Assembly (NCBI GenBank): GCA_047602365.1
Contig: JASGHM010000001.1
Coordinates: 682,001-746,000, forward strand
Direction of reading: 5' to 3'
From: Piscinibacter sp047602365
GTDB lineage: Bacteria > Pseudomonadota > Gammaproteobacteria > Burkholderiales > Burkholderiaceae_C
DNA length: 64,000 bases
The translations under genes and the position numbers were made by a program. The notes under the pieces are model-generated. The model searched no databases. It was given only the letters and a program-made list of their open reading frames with translations, and was not told the origin of the DNA. Positions 55,172 to 63,436 of the stretch are shown one piece after another; within the stretch, counting starts at the first letter, position 1; each line of letters begins with the position of its first letter.

Positions 55172-56082
55172 GCCGCCGCCTTCTCGCGCTTGGTCAGCAG
55201 CGCCTTGCCGGCTCGCGACACCGGCGGGCGGCCCAGCACGCCGGAGATGAAGGCGCCGGCATCGACCAGCGCATCGAGGTCGATGCCGGTATCGATGCCC
55301 AGGCCGTTCAGCATGAACACCACGTCCTCGGTGGCGACGTTGCCGGTCGCGCCCTTCGCATACGGGCAGCCGCCGAGGCCGGCGACGCTGGTGTCGAAGT
55401 GGTGGATGCCCATCTCCAGGCAGGCATAGATGTTGGCCAGCGCCTGGCCGTAGGTGTCGTGGAAATGGCCGCTGACCTCGGCGAGCGGGAAGTGCTTCAG
55501 CGCACGCTCCATCGCCGCCTGCACCCGCTTGGGCGTGCCGACGCCGATGGTGTCGGCGATGCCGCAGTGGTCGACTCCGATCGCCTTCATCAGCTTCACC
55601 ACATGCTCGACCTCGTCGGCGCTCACTTCGCCCTGGTAGGGACAGCCGAGCGCGCAGGACACAGCGGCACGCACCTTCAGGCCCCGTTCGTGAGCCAGCG
55701 CCACCACCGGCGCAAAACGTTCGACCGACTCGGCGATCGAGCAGTTGATGTTGCGCTGGCTGAAGGCCTCGCTGGCCGCGCCGAACACCACCACCTCGTG
55801 CGGCATCGTCGGCAGTGCTGCTTCCAGGCCCTTCATGTTCGGCGTCAGCACCGAGTAGCGCACGTCCGGCCGGCGCACGATGCCAGCCATCACTTCGGCG
55901 TTGTCGCCCATCTGCGGCACCCACTTCGGGCTGACGAAGCTGGTGACCTCGATCTCGCGCAGGCCGGCCGCCTGCAGCCGGTGCACCAGCTCGATCTTGT
56001 CGGCGGCGGACACCGGTTGCTTCTCGTTCTGCAATCCGTCGCGCGGCCCGACGTCGACGATGCGCACAGTCGAAGGAATCAT
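55168..56082 (-). CDS. Hydroxymethylglutaryl-CoA lyase
   Basis: A 304-residue TIM-barrel lyase that splits HMG-CoA into acetyl-CoA and acetoacetate, the last step of leucine catabolism. VDVGPRDGLQNE near residue 10 holds metal and catalytic residues, GHFHDTYGQALAN near 205 the metal-binding histidines, and SVAGLGGCPYAKGATGNVATED near 232 the signature cysteine. It lies 0.5 kb from the mcc cluster (56615-62804) on the same strand but is separated by a plus-strand gene, so it has its own promoter. It heads the cassette with YbaK, DUF1289 and isomerase genes. Confidence 0.93.
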   Translation of the reverse strand: MIPSTVRIVDVGPRDGLQNEKQPVSAADKIELVHRLQAAGLREIEVTSFVSPKWVPQMGDNAEVMAGIVRRPDVRYSVLTPNMKGLEAALPTMPHEVVVFGAASEAFSQRNINCSIAESVERFAPVVALAHERGLKVRAAVSCALGCPYQGEVSADEVEHVVKLMKAIGVDHCGIADTIGVGTPKRVQAAMERALKHFPLAEVSGHFHDTYGQALANIYACLEMGIHHFDTSVAGLGGCPYAKGATGNVATEDVVFMLNGLGIDTGIDLDALVDAGAFISGVLGRPPVSRAGKALLTKREKAAA

Positions 56083-56188
56083 GAAATATGTCTCGTGCAA
56101 AGAGGCGGGTTCACCACGTTCCCCCGCAGCTAGGGATGGCCGTAACGGGCTTGATACAGGAAGATACAAACACCAGCCAGGAACCTCC

Positions 56189-56542
56189 GTGGACACCAGC
56201 ACCCGACTCCGCCTCGCCACGCGCATCCATTTTGCGCTGCTCCGCCACTACGGCGAGAAAGTGGAGATCGGAGACCTGATGAAGGCCGAGGGTGAAGTTC
56301 GCGAAGCGATCTGGGTCTGCGAAGCCTCGGGCGACCCGGCGCTCGCCGCGATGGCGCGGCAATTGCGCATGGCCAAGGACGAACCGGTCGGCGCCGTCGC
56401 GCAGGACACCGGCTGGGCCAGCAACACCTCCGGCTTCGGCGTTTCGCGCCCGGCTGATCTCGACATGAAGTCCGAGCCGCCGTCGAGCTGGTACAAGCCC
56501 TCCACCTGGGGCCGCCGCGGCAGCGAATCGCGCCACAACTGA
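56189..56542 (+). CDS. Hypothetical protein of 117 residues
   Basis: The start is GTG 56189 with AGGA seven bases upstream. The first 75 residues are helical and charged (RLRLATRIHFALLRHYGEKVEIGDLMKAEGEVREAIWVCE), the rest is polar with SWYKPSTWGRR. No signal peptide, no membrane segment. I do not recognise a family. It is divergent from HMG-CoA lyase across a 106-bp gap that holds a GATACA direct repeat (56153-56158 and 56163-56168, ten bases apart), a possible regulator site. Codon use looks like that of its neighbours. Confidence 0.6.
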   Translation: MDTSTRLRLATRIHFALLRHYGEKVEIGDLMKAEGEVREAIWVCEASGDPALAAMARQLRMAKDEPVGAVAQDTGWASNTSGFGVSRPADLDMKSEPPSSWYKPSTWGRRGSESRHN

Positions 56543-56614
56543 GCCCCCGGCTTCACGGGACGACCCTCCGCGCTGCGCGCTCCGGAATTCGCGCTTGGGA
56601 GCGGCCCGGCGCGC

Positions 56615-58616
56615 TCACGCCGCGGCCTCCAGCCGCAGCAGTTCCTCGCCTTCCAGCACCTGGTCGCCGACCGCGTAGAGCAGTTCGGTCACGGTGCCGT
56701 CGCGCGGCGCGGTGATGGTGTGCTCCATCTTCATCGCCTCCATCACCGCCAGCGCCTGGCCCTTCTTCACCGCATCGCCGGCTTTCGCCAACAGCGAGAT
56801 CAGCTTGCCGGGCATCGGCGCGGTCAGCCGCCCGCCTTCGGCAGCGGCGTCGCCAGCATGGGCAATCGGGTCGATCACGTGCAGCGTGGCCGCTCCCTCC
56901 GGTGAGAACACCGCGACGCGCTCGCCGACGGCGTAGACCGCGAGCGTCCAGCGCCGCCCGGCCAGCGTGACCTCTTGCAGCGTGCTGTTGCGCGAACTGG
57001 CGCCGAAAGGCCAGGCGCGTTCGCCGACCGCCATGACGGTCTCGCCGCGGTGCGTGCGCGTCAGCGTCGCGACATGGTGCGTGCCACCGGCCTCGAAGTC
57101 GAAGCGGCGCACCGCGGCGCCGTGCAGGCGCCAGGCGTCGCGCCTGGCCCAGGGGTCGGCATCCTCGGCCGCACGTTCGTGCGCGAGCTGGTGCGCGATG
57201 GCGCCGGCCGCCGCGACCTCCAGCGCCAGCGGTGGCTGGTCGAACAACGCGGTGCGCTCGCGCTCGATCAGCGCGGTGTCGAGATCGGCCTGCGCGAACG
57301 AACGGCTGGTCGCCACGCGGCGCAGGAAGGCCACGTTGGTCTGCAGGCCGACGATGTGCGTCTGCGCCAGTGCCGCATCGAGACGTGCCAGCGCCTGTGC
57401 ACGATCGGCGCCCCAGACGATCAGCTTGGCGATCATCGAGTCGTAGTGCGGCGAGATGGCGTCGCCCTCGCGCACGCCGGCGTCCACGCGCACGGTGCCA
57501 CGCTCGAAGTTCGTGCAGTCCGGCGTGCGGTAGACGTCCAGCGTGCCGGTGGCCGGCAGGAAGTTCGCGTCGGGGTTCTCGGCGCAGATGCGCGCCTCGA
57601 TCGCGTGGCCGTGCATGCGCAGCTCGTCCTGCTTCAGCGGCAGCGGCTCGCCGCTGGCCACGCGCAACTGCCACTCGACCAGGTCCAGCCCGGTGATCGC
57701 CTCGGTGACCGGGTGCTCGACCTGCAGCCGCGTGTTCATCTCCATGAAGAAGAAGCGCAGGTCGCCGTCGCTCGTCGGCTCGGCGATGAACTCCACCGTG
57801 CCGGCGCCGACATAGCCCACCGCCTTGGCAGCCGCGACCGCGGCGGCGCCCATCTCGCGCCGCCGCGCCTCGCTCATGCCCGGTGCCGGAGCCTCTTCCA
57901 ACACCTTCTGGTGGCGCCGCTGCACCGAGCAGTCGCGCTCGAACAGGTAGACGCACTGGCCGTGCGTGTCGCCGAACACCTGGATCTCGATGTGGCGCGG
58001 TCGCGTGACGTAGCGTTCGATCAGCACCGCGTCGTCGCCGAAGCTGTTGCGCGCCTCACGCTGGCAGGAGGCGAGCGACGGCGTCGAACTCGTCGGCCTT
58101 GGTGACGATGCGCATGCCCTTGCCGCCACCGCCGGCGCTGGCCTTGATCAGCACCGGGTAGCCGATGCGGTCGGCCTCGCGCTTCAGCAGCGCCGGGTCC
58201 TGGTCGGCGCCGTGGTAGCCCGGCACGAGCGGCACGCCGGCCTTCTCCATCAGCTGCTTCGACTCCGCTTTCAGGCCCATCGCCTTGATCGCCGAGGCCG
58301 GCGGGCCGATGAAGACGAGGCCGGCGTCGGCGCAGGCCTGCGCGAAGTCCTCGTTCTCGCTGAGGAAGCCGTAGCCCGGGTGGATGGCCTGCGCGCCGGT
58401 CGCGCGCGCCGCCTCGAGGATGCGCTCGCTGCGCAGGTAGCTGTCGCGCGGCGCATTGCCGCCGATGTGTATCGCCTCGTCGCAGGCGGCGACGTGCCTG
58501 GCACTGGCATCGGCATCCGAATAGACGGCGACGGTACGGATGCCGAGGCGACGCGCGGTGGCGGCAACGCGGCAGGCGATCTCACCACGGTTGGCAATCA
58601 GGATCTTGCTGAACAT
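56615..58616 (-). CDS. liuD: Methylcrotonyl-CoA carboxylase biotin-containing subunit, frameshifted once
   Basis: An acyl-CoA carboxylase alpha subunit of about 666 residues in two frames joined near 58082. The first frame starts at ATG 58616 (FSKILIANRGEIACRVAATARRLG) and includes the ATP-grasp glycine loop KASAGGGGKGM. The second continues SLASCQREARNSFGDDAVLIERY, with RDCSVQRRHQKVLEEAPAP and MEMNTRLQVEHPVTEAITG, the carboxylase active site. The C-terminus holds the biotin attachment lysine in VMEAMKMEH. One extra base explains the break. With the beta subunit at 61182-62804 it carboxylates 3-methylcrotonyl-CoA in leucine degradation; geranyl-CoA carboxylase is an alternative. Confidence 0.88.
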
Positions 58617-58623
58617 GAGGACC

Positions 58624-59241
58624 TCAGACGGGAGATGTGCTGCCGCGCAGCCAGCCGGCCACGCGGCGCGCGAGGGCACGCAGGAACTTGCCGAGCATCA
58701 CGATGAGCACGATCGCGATGACGAAGGCGATGGCCAGCACGACGGCCAGCGCGACCGGATGGGTCCACGACAGCCACAGCGCCGCCGGCACGAAGGCATC
58801 GCCGGCCAGCGACAGGCCGATGTTGGAGAAGGGCTCGGGCGAGGTGTTGGCCGCGGCACGCGTGGTGGCCTTGGCGACATGGCTGGTAGCGGCCAGCGTG
58901 CCGCCCAGCAGCGCGGCGGCCATCGCCCAGGTGCCCTGGTCGGCGCCGAACACCGAGGCCGCCAGCGCCGCGCCGGCCGGGATGCGCACCAGCGTGTGCA
59001 GCAGGTCCCACAGCGTGTCGACGCCGGGGATCTTGTCGGCGAAGAATTCGACGAACAGCATGAAGCCGCTCGCACCCAGCATGGCCGGATGTTGCAGCAC
59101 CTTCAGGCCCTGCGGCAGCTCGACCCAGCCGACGTAGCCGGCCAGGCCGGTGAGGAAGACGACCAGGTACAGCCGCATGCCGCTCGCCCAGCCGAGCGCG
59201 GCGGCGATGGCCAGCAACTGCGTGGTGTCGAGCGCTTGCAT
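58624..59241 (-). CDS. DUF4126 membrane protein
   Basis: A 205-residue protein with about five or six hydrophobic segments, including AAALGWASGMRLYLVVFLTGLAG near the N-terminus, FVEFFADKIPGVDTLWDLLHT near residue 65 and a basic C-terminus. This is the DUF4126 family, of unknown function. It starts 5 bp after the enoyl-CoA hydratase gene ends and stops 7 bp before the carboxylase subunit gene, so it is embedded in the leucine operon although it has no known link to that pathway. Confidence 0.8.
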   Translation of the reverse strand: MQALDTTQLLAIAAALGWASGMRLYLVVFLTGLAGYVGWVELPQGLKVLQHPAMLGASGFMLFVEFFADKIPGVDTLWDLLHTLVRIPAGAALAASVFGADQGTWAMAAALLGGTLAATSHVAKATTRAAANTSPEPFSNIGLSLAGDAFVPAALWLSWTHPVALAVVLAIAFVIAIVLIVMLGKFLRALARRVAGWLRGSTSPV

Positions 59242-59246
59242 GCCCG

Positions 59247-60029
59247 TCAGGCCAACCAGTTCGGCGCGCGCTTGCCGAGGAAGGACTGGATTCCCTCGCG
59301 GCCTTCGTCGCTGGCGCGGATGTCGGCGATGCGGCGTGCGGTGTCGGCGCGCAGCTCGGCGTCGATGGGGCGGCCGGCCACGTCTTTCACCAGCGTCTTG
59401 CAGGCCCGTACCGCCATCGGCCCGTTGGTCACCAGCGCGGCGACGAGTTCGTCGACCGTGGCGTCCAGCGCGTCCGCGGCGACACACTCGTGCACGAAGC
59501 CCATGGCCTGGGCCTGCGCGGCGCTGAAACGCTCGGCAGTGACGAACCAGCGCCGCGCCGCCTGCTCGCCCATCGCCTTGACCACGTACGGCCCGATGGT
59601 GGCTGGCAGCAGGCCCAGCCTGGCCTCGCTGAGGCAGAACTGCACGCCCTCGGCGGCGACCAGCACGTCGCACACCGCGGCCAGGCCCAGGCCGCCGGCG
59701 TAGCAGTCGCCATGTACACGGCCGACCACCGGCACCGGGCAGGAGTAGAGCGTCCACAGCATGTCGGCCAGCGCCTGCGCGTCGGCGCGGTTCTGCTCCC
59801 AGCTGTAACCGGCCATCGCACGCATCCAGTTCAGGTCGGCGCCGGCGCAGAAGGCCTTGCCATGACCGCCGAGCACGATGCAGCGAAGACTCGCATCCGC
59901 GGCGAGCGTTGCGAAGGTCTGGGTCAGTTCGGCGATCACGCCGTCGTTGAAGGCGTTGCGCACCTCGGGGCGGTTCAGGAACACGCGAGCGACCGGGCCG
60001 CTGCGTTGCACGTCGAGTGTCGTGGTCAT
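59247..60029 (-). CDS. liuC: 3-methylglutaconyl-CoA hydratase-like enoyl-CoA hydratase
   Basis: A 260-residue crotonase enzyme. LGGHGKAFCAGADLNWM near residue 55 and RVHGDCYAGGLGLAAVCDVLVA near 102 shape the oxyanion hole, and the FCLSEARLGLLPATIGPYV segment near 130 carries the glutamate. ADLNWM and the LSEARLGL wording are typical of LiuC-type hydratases that hydrate 3-methylglutaconyl-CoA to HMG-CoA. Its position between the acyl-CoA dehydrogenase and carboxylase genes supports this. The product would go to the HMG-CoA lyase at 55168-56082. Confidence 0.86.
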   Translation of the reverse strand: MTTTLDVQRSGPVARVFLNRPEVRNAFNDGVIAELTQTFATLAADASLRCIVLGGHGKAFCAGADLNWMRAMAGYSWEQNRADAQALADMLWTLYSCPVPVVGRVHGDCYAGGLGLAAVCDVLVAAEGVQFCLSEARLGLLPATIGPYVVKAMGEQAARRWFVTAERFSAAQAQAMGFVHECVAADALDATVDELVAALVTNGPMAVRACKTLVKDVAGRPIDAELRADTARRIADIRASDEGREGIQSFLGKRAPNWLA

Positions 60030-60037
60030 GATCGGTC

Positions 60038-61174
60038 TCAGTACCGTTTTGCGGCTTCGTCGAGCATCACCTCGGTGGCGCCGCCGCCGATGGCGAGGAT
60101 GCGTGCGTCACGCCACAGCCGTTCGATCGCCGTGCCGCGCATGTAGCCCATGCCGCCGTGAAACTGCTGGCAGGCCTGCACGACCTCGTTGACCAGTTCG
60201 CCGGTCAGCGACTTGAGCAGGGACACGTCCTGCACCACGTCGTGGCCCTGCGCGACGCGCCAGGCGCAGTGGTAGAGGTACTGGCGCGCGGCGCGTGTCT
60301 TCGCGTCGAGCATCGCCAGGCGCTGGCGCACCACCTGCTTGTCGAACAGCGTGGCGCCGAAGGCCCGTCGGTCGCGCACGTACTCGAGCGTCAGCTTGAG
60401 CGCCTGCGTGCAGTGGCCCACCGCCATCGCGGCCAGCGCGATGCGCTCGGTCTGGAAGTTCTTCATCACCGAGTAGAAGCCCTTGTCCTGCTCGCCGAGC
60501 AGGTGGGCGGCCGGGATTCGGCAATCGTCGAACACGAGTTCGGCGGTGTCGGACGAAAGCCAGCCGGTCTTCTCCAGCGAACGCCCGACCGTGAAGCCCG
60601 GCGTGCCCTTCTCGACGATGAACATCGAGATCGCATGGCGTGCCGTGCCCGTTCGTGCGGCGACGAAGTACAGGTCGGCATGCACGCCGTTGGTGATGAA
60701 GAGCTTGCTGCCGTCGAGCACCCACTGGTCGCCGTCACGCCGGGCGGTGGTCTTCAACCCCGCCACGTCCGAGCCCGCGCCCGGCTCGGTGATCGCCACC
60801 GCGGTGATCGTGCGGCCGGCGGTCACGCCAGGCATGTACTTCGCCTGCTGCGCGGCGTTGCCGGCGTGGTGCAGGTGCGGGCTCGCCATGTCGGTGTGCA
60901 CGAGCACGGTGATGATGAAGCCGCCGTAGGTCGACTGCGACAGCGCCTCGGCGAACACCAGGTTGGTCAGCGCATCGGCCTCGGCGCCGCCGTGCTGGGC
61001 CGCGTACATCAGCCCGAGGAAACCGGCTTCGCCCATCTTGCGCAGCACCTCGCGCGGCACGCAGCCGTCGCGCTCCCACGCTTCGGCGAACGGCTCGACC
61101 TCGCGCGCCAGGAAACGCGCCACCTGCTCGCGCAGCGTCTCGTGCTCGGGGCTCAGGTAGATGTTCTCCATCAC
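60038..61174 (-). CDS. Acyl-CoA dehydrogenase family protein
   Basis: A 378-residue FAD enzyme. ITEPGAGSDVAGLKTTA near residue 130 and DGSKLFITNGVHADLY near 153 are the family signatures, and FHGGMGYMRGTAIERLWRD near 340 closes the domain. The position of the usual catalytic glutamate of medium-chain enzymes is glycine (IGGGATE), while FQTERIALA near residue 240 supplies the alternative helix-G glutamate used by isovaleryl-CoA and long-chain dehydrogenases. The wording is closer to long-chain types than to typical isovaleryl-CoA dehydrogenase, so it may be the leucine-pathway enzyme or a related branched-chain one. It starts MM (61174/61171) and is 7 bp after the beta subunit gene. Confidence 0.87.
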   Translation of the reverse strand: MMENIYLSPEHETLREQVARFLAREVEPFAEAWERDGCVPREVLRKMGEAGFLGLMYAAQHGGAEADALTNLVFAEALSQSTYGGFIITVLVHTDMASPHLHHAGNAAQQAKYMPGVTAGRTITAVAITEPGAGSDVAGLKTTARRDGDQWVLDGSKLFITNGVHADLYFVAARTGTARHAISMFIVEKGTPGFTVGRSLEKTGWLSSDTAELVFDDCRIPAAHLLGEQDKGFYSVMKNFQTERIALAAMAVGHCTQALKLTLEYVRDRRAFGATLFDKQVVRQRLAMLDAKTRAARQYLYHCAWRVAQGHDVVQDVSLLKSLTGELVNEVVQACQQFHGGMGYMRGTAIERLWRDARILAIGGGATEVMLDEAAKRY

Positions 61175-61181
61175 CCCGACC

Positions 61182-62804
61182 TCACATGCGGAACACGCCG
61201 AACTTCGCGTCCGGGATGGTCGCGTTCAGGCTCGCGCTGATCGCCAGCGCCAGCACGCGCCGCGTGTCGGCCGGGTCGATCACGCCGTCGTCCCACAGCC
61301 GCGCGCTGGCGTAGTATGGGTGCGCCTGGTGCGCGAACTGGTCGAGGATGGGCTGCTTGAAGGCCTTCTCCTCGTCGCCGGACCACGAGCCGCCCTTGGC
61401 CTCGATGCCGTCGCGCTTCACCGTGGCCAGCACGCTCGCCGCCTGCTCGCCGCCCATCACCGAGATGCGTGCGTTCGGCCACATCCACAGGAAGCGCGGC
61501 GAATAGGCGCGGCCGCACATGCCGTAGTTGCCGGCGCCGAAGCTGCCGCCGATGATGACGGTGAACTTGGGCACGTTGACGGTCGACACCGCGGTGACCA
61601 TCTTCGCGCCGTGCTTGGCGATGCCTTCGCTCTCGTACTTGCGGCCGACCATGAAGCCGGTGATGTTCTGCAGGAACACCAGCGGGATCTTGCGCTGACC
61701 GCACAGCTCGATGAAGTGCGCCCCCTTCAGCGCGCTCTCGCTGAACAGCACGCCGTTGTTGGCGACGATGCCCACCGGCATGCCCTCGATGTGCGCGAAG
61801 CCGCAGACCAGCGTGGTGCCGTAGCGCGCCTTGAACTCGTCGAACTCGCTGCCGTCGACGATGCGCGCGATGATCTCGTGCACGTCGTAGGGCTTGCGCG
61901 AATCGGTGGGGATGATGCCGTGCAGTTCGTCGGGCGAGAACAGCGGCGGCCGCGGCACGGCGAGGCGCTGTTCATGCGCCTTGCGCCAGTTGAGGTTGGC
62001 CACCGAGGCCCGCGCGATCGCCAGCGCGTGGGTGTCGTTCTGCGCCAGGTGGTCGGCCACGCCCGACAGCCGCGTGTGCACGTCGCCGCCGCCCAGGTCT
62101 TCGGCGCTGACCACCTCGCCGATCGCCGCCTTCACCAGCGGCGGGCCGCCGAGGAAGATGGTGCCCTGGTTCTTCACGATGATCGACTCGTCGCTCATCG
62201 CCGGCATGTAGGCGCCGCCGGCGGTGCACGAGCCCATCACCACCGCGATCTGCGGGATGCCCTGGGCGCTCATGTTGGCCTGGTTGAAGAAGATGCGGCC
62301 GAAGTGCTCGCGGTCGGGGAACACGTCGTCCTGGTTGGGCAGGTTGGCGCCGCCGCTGTCGACCAGGTAGATGCACGGCAGGCGGTTCTGCATCGCGATC
62401 TCCTGCGCGCGCAGGTGCTTCTTCACCGTCATCGGGAAGTAGGTGCCGCCCTTCACCGTGGCGTCGTTGCAGACCACCATGCACTCGATGCCGGCCACGC
62501 GGCCGATGCCGGCGATCAGCCCGGCGCCCGGCGCGGCATCGACGCCGCCCTTCTCCTTGTACATGTCGAGCGCGGCCAGCGGCGCCACCTCGAGGAAGGG
62601 CGTGTCCGGGTCGAGCAGCATCTCGACGCGCTCGCGCGGCAGCAGTTTGCCGCGCGCGGTGTGCTTGGCGCGGGCCGCCTCGCCGCCACCCTGGGCGATC
62701 TGCGCGAGCTTCGCATTCAGGTCGTCGACCAGCGCGCGCATCGCCGCGGCATTGGCCTTGAAGTCCTCGCCGCGGGGGCTGAGGTTGGAGGCGAGAACGG
62801 GCAT
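61182..62804 (-). CDS. liuB: Methylcrotonyl-CoA carboxylase carboxyltransferase (beta) subunit
   Basis: A 540-residue carboxyltransferase. Features: ARGKLLPRERVEMLLDPDTPFLE near residue 50, LVDSGGANLPNQDDVFPDREHFGRIFFNQANMS near 145-180, VMGSCTAGGAYMPAMSDE near 190 and GGSFGAGNYGMCGRAYSPRF near 420. The length and the SGGANLP and GAGNYGMCGRAY forms match MccB/LiuB. GGAGA precedes ATG 62804. It is the first gene of the operon and lies 18 bp downstream of a perfect 24-bp palindrome that probably controls all five genes. Confidence 0.92.
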   Translation of the reverse strand: MPVLASNLSPRGEDFKANAAAMRALVDDLNAKLAQIAQGGGEAARAKHTARGKLLPRERVEMLLDPDTPFLEVAPLAALDMYKEKGGVDAAPGAGLIAGIGRVAGIECMVVCNDATVKGGTYFPMTVKKHLRAQEIAMQNRLPCIYLVDSGGANLPNQDDVFPDREHFGRIFFNQANMSAQGIPQIAVVMGSCTAGGAYMPAMSDESIIVKNQGTIFLGGPPLVKAAIGEVVSAEDLGGGDVHTRLSGVADHLAQNDTHALAIARASVANLNWRKAHEQRLAVPRPPLFSPDELHGIIPTDSRKPYDVHEIIARIVDGSEFDEFKARYGTTLVCGFAHIEGMPVGIVANNGVLFSESALKGAHFIELCGQRKIPLVFLQNITGFMVGRKYESEGIAKHGAKMVTAVSTVNVPKFTVIIGGSFGAGNYGMCGRAYSPRFLWMWPNARISVMGGEQAASVLATVKRDGIEAKGGSWSGDEEKAFKQPILDQFAHQAHPYYASARLWDDGVIDPADTRRVLALAISASLNATIPDAKFGVFRM

Positions 62805-62822
62805 GGTGTCTCCGGGGCGCTG

Positions 62823-62846
62823 ATTGACGTTTACGTAAACGTCAAT
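62823..62846. promoter_or_regulatory. Perfect 24-bp palindrome, likely leucine-catabolism operator
   Basis: ATTGACGTTTAC joined to GTAAACGTCAAT reads the same on both strands with no mismatch and no spacer. It lies 18 bp upstream of the liuB start. The core TTGACGTTTACGTAAACGTCAA resembles the operator of LiuR, the MerR-type regulator of leucine degradation in proteobacteria (as recalled from comparative studies, not searched). No regulator gene is adjacent. Confidence 0.72.
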
Positions 62847-62872
62847 TCGATTCTATCGGTTCCTGTCGGCTT

Positions 62873-63436
62873 CTAGCGGCTTGCGTAGATCCGGTCTTCC
62901 TGCCAGCCCAGCGCGGCCATGTCGGCGACGCGGAACTTGTCGTCGCTGGGCATCAGGAACTCGTCGAACTGCGGCGGCGCCACCGTGGTACCGGAGAGCA
63001 TCGCGTGCACCTGGCCGCGATGATGCGTCTGGTGCATGAACAGGTGGGCCAGCACATGGGCGGCGCGGTCGCGCTGCACATGCTCGCCACGGTCCATGTC
63101 GACCATCGTGTCGCAGCCGGCGTCGCTCAGCGCATCGCACCAGGCGATCAGGCGCTCGTCGCTGGCACGCTGGCGCTGCACGAGCTCGGGCAGCGTCGCG
63201 GCGGGCACGAAGCGGCGGTACTTCTGCGGCAGTTCGGCGTCGCCATGCAGCGCGCCGATGTAGTACTCGTCGATCGCGAGGATGTGGTTCAGCGTGGCAG
63301 CGAGGCTGGGAAAGAAGCTCACCCGCGGCGCATGGAACTCGGCGTCGGGCAGCGACGCCATCGCCGTGTGCAGCCGGTGGTTCACGAGCCGGTTGGCACG
63401 TGCCTGGATGCGAAGCTGGCCGGCGAGCGTGAGCAT
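62873..63436 (-). CDS. DinB family protein
   Basis: A 187-residue four-helix protein of the DinB/YfiT-like superfamily. The metal-binding histidines are visible in LAATLNHILAIDEYYIG near residue 47 and in LAHLFMHQTHHRGQVHAML near 128-146. The family includes thiol-dependent enzymes and proteins of unknown role. The start ATG shares one base with the stop of the DsbA-family gene upstream (TGATG), so the two are co-translated. A redox or glutathione-linked activity would fit that pairing. Confidence 0.87.
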   Translation of the reverse strand: MLTLAGQLRIQARANRLVNHRLHTAMASLPDAEFHAPRVSFFPSLAATLNHILAIDEYYIGALHGDAELPQKYRRFVPAATLPELVQRQRASDERLIAWCDALSDAGCDTMVDMDRGEHVQRDRAAHVLAHLFMHQTHHRGQVHAMLSGTTVAPPQFDEFLMPSDDKFRVADMAALGWQEDRIYASR

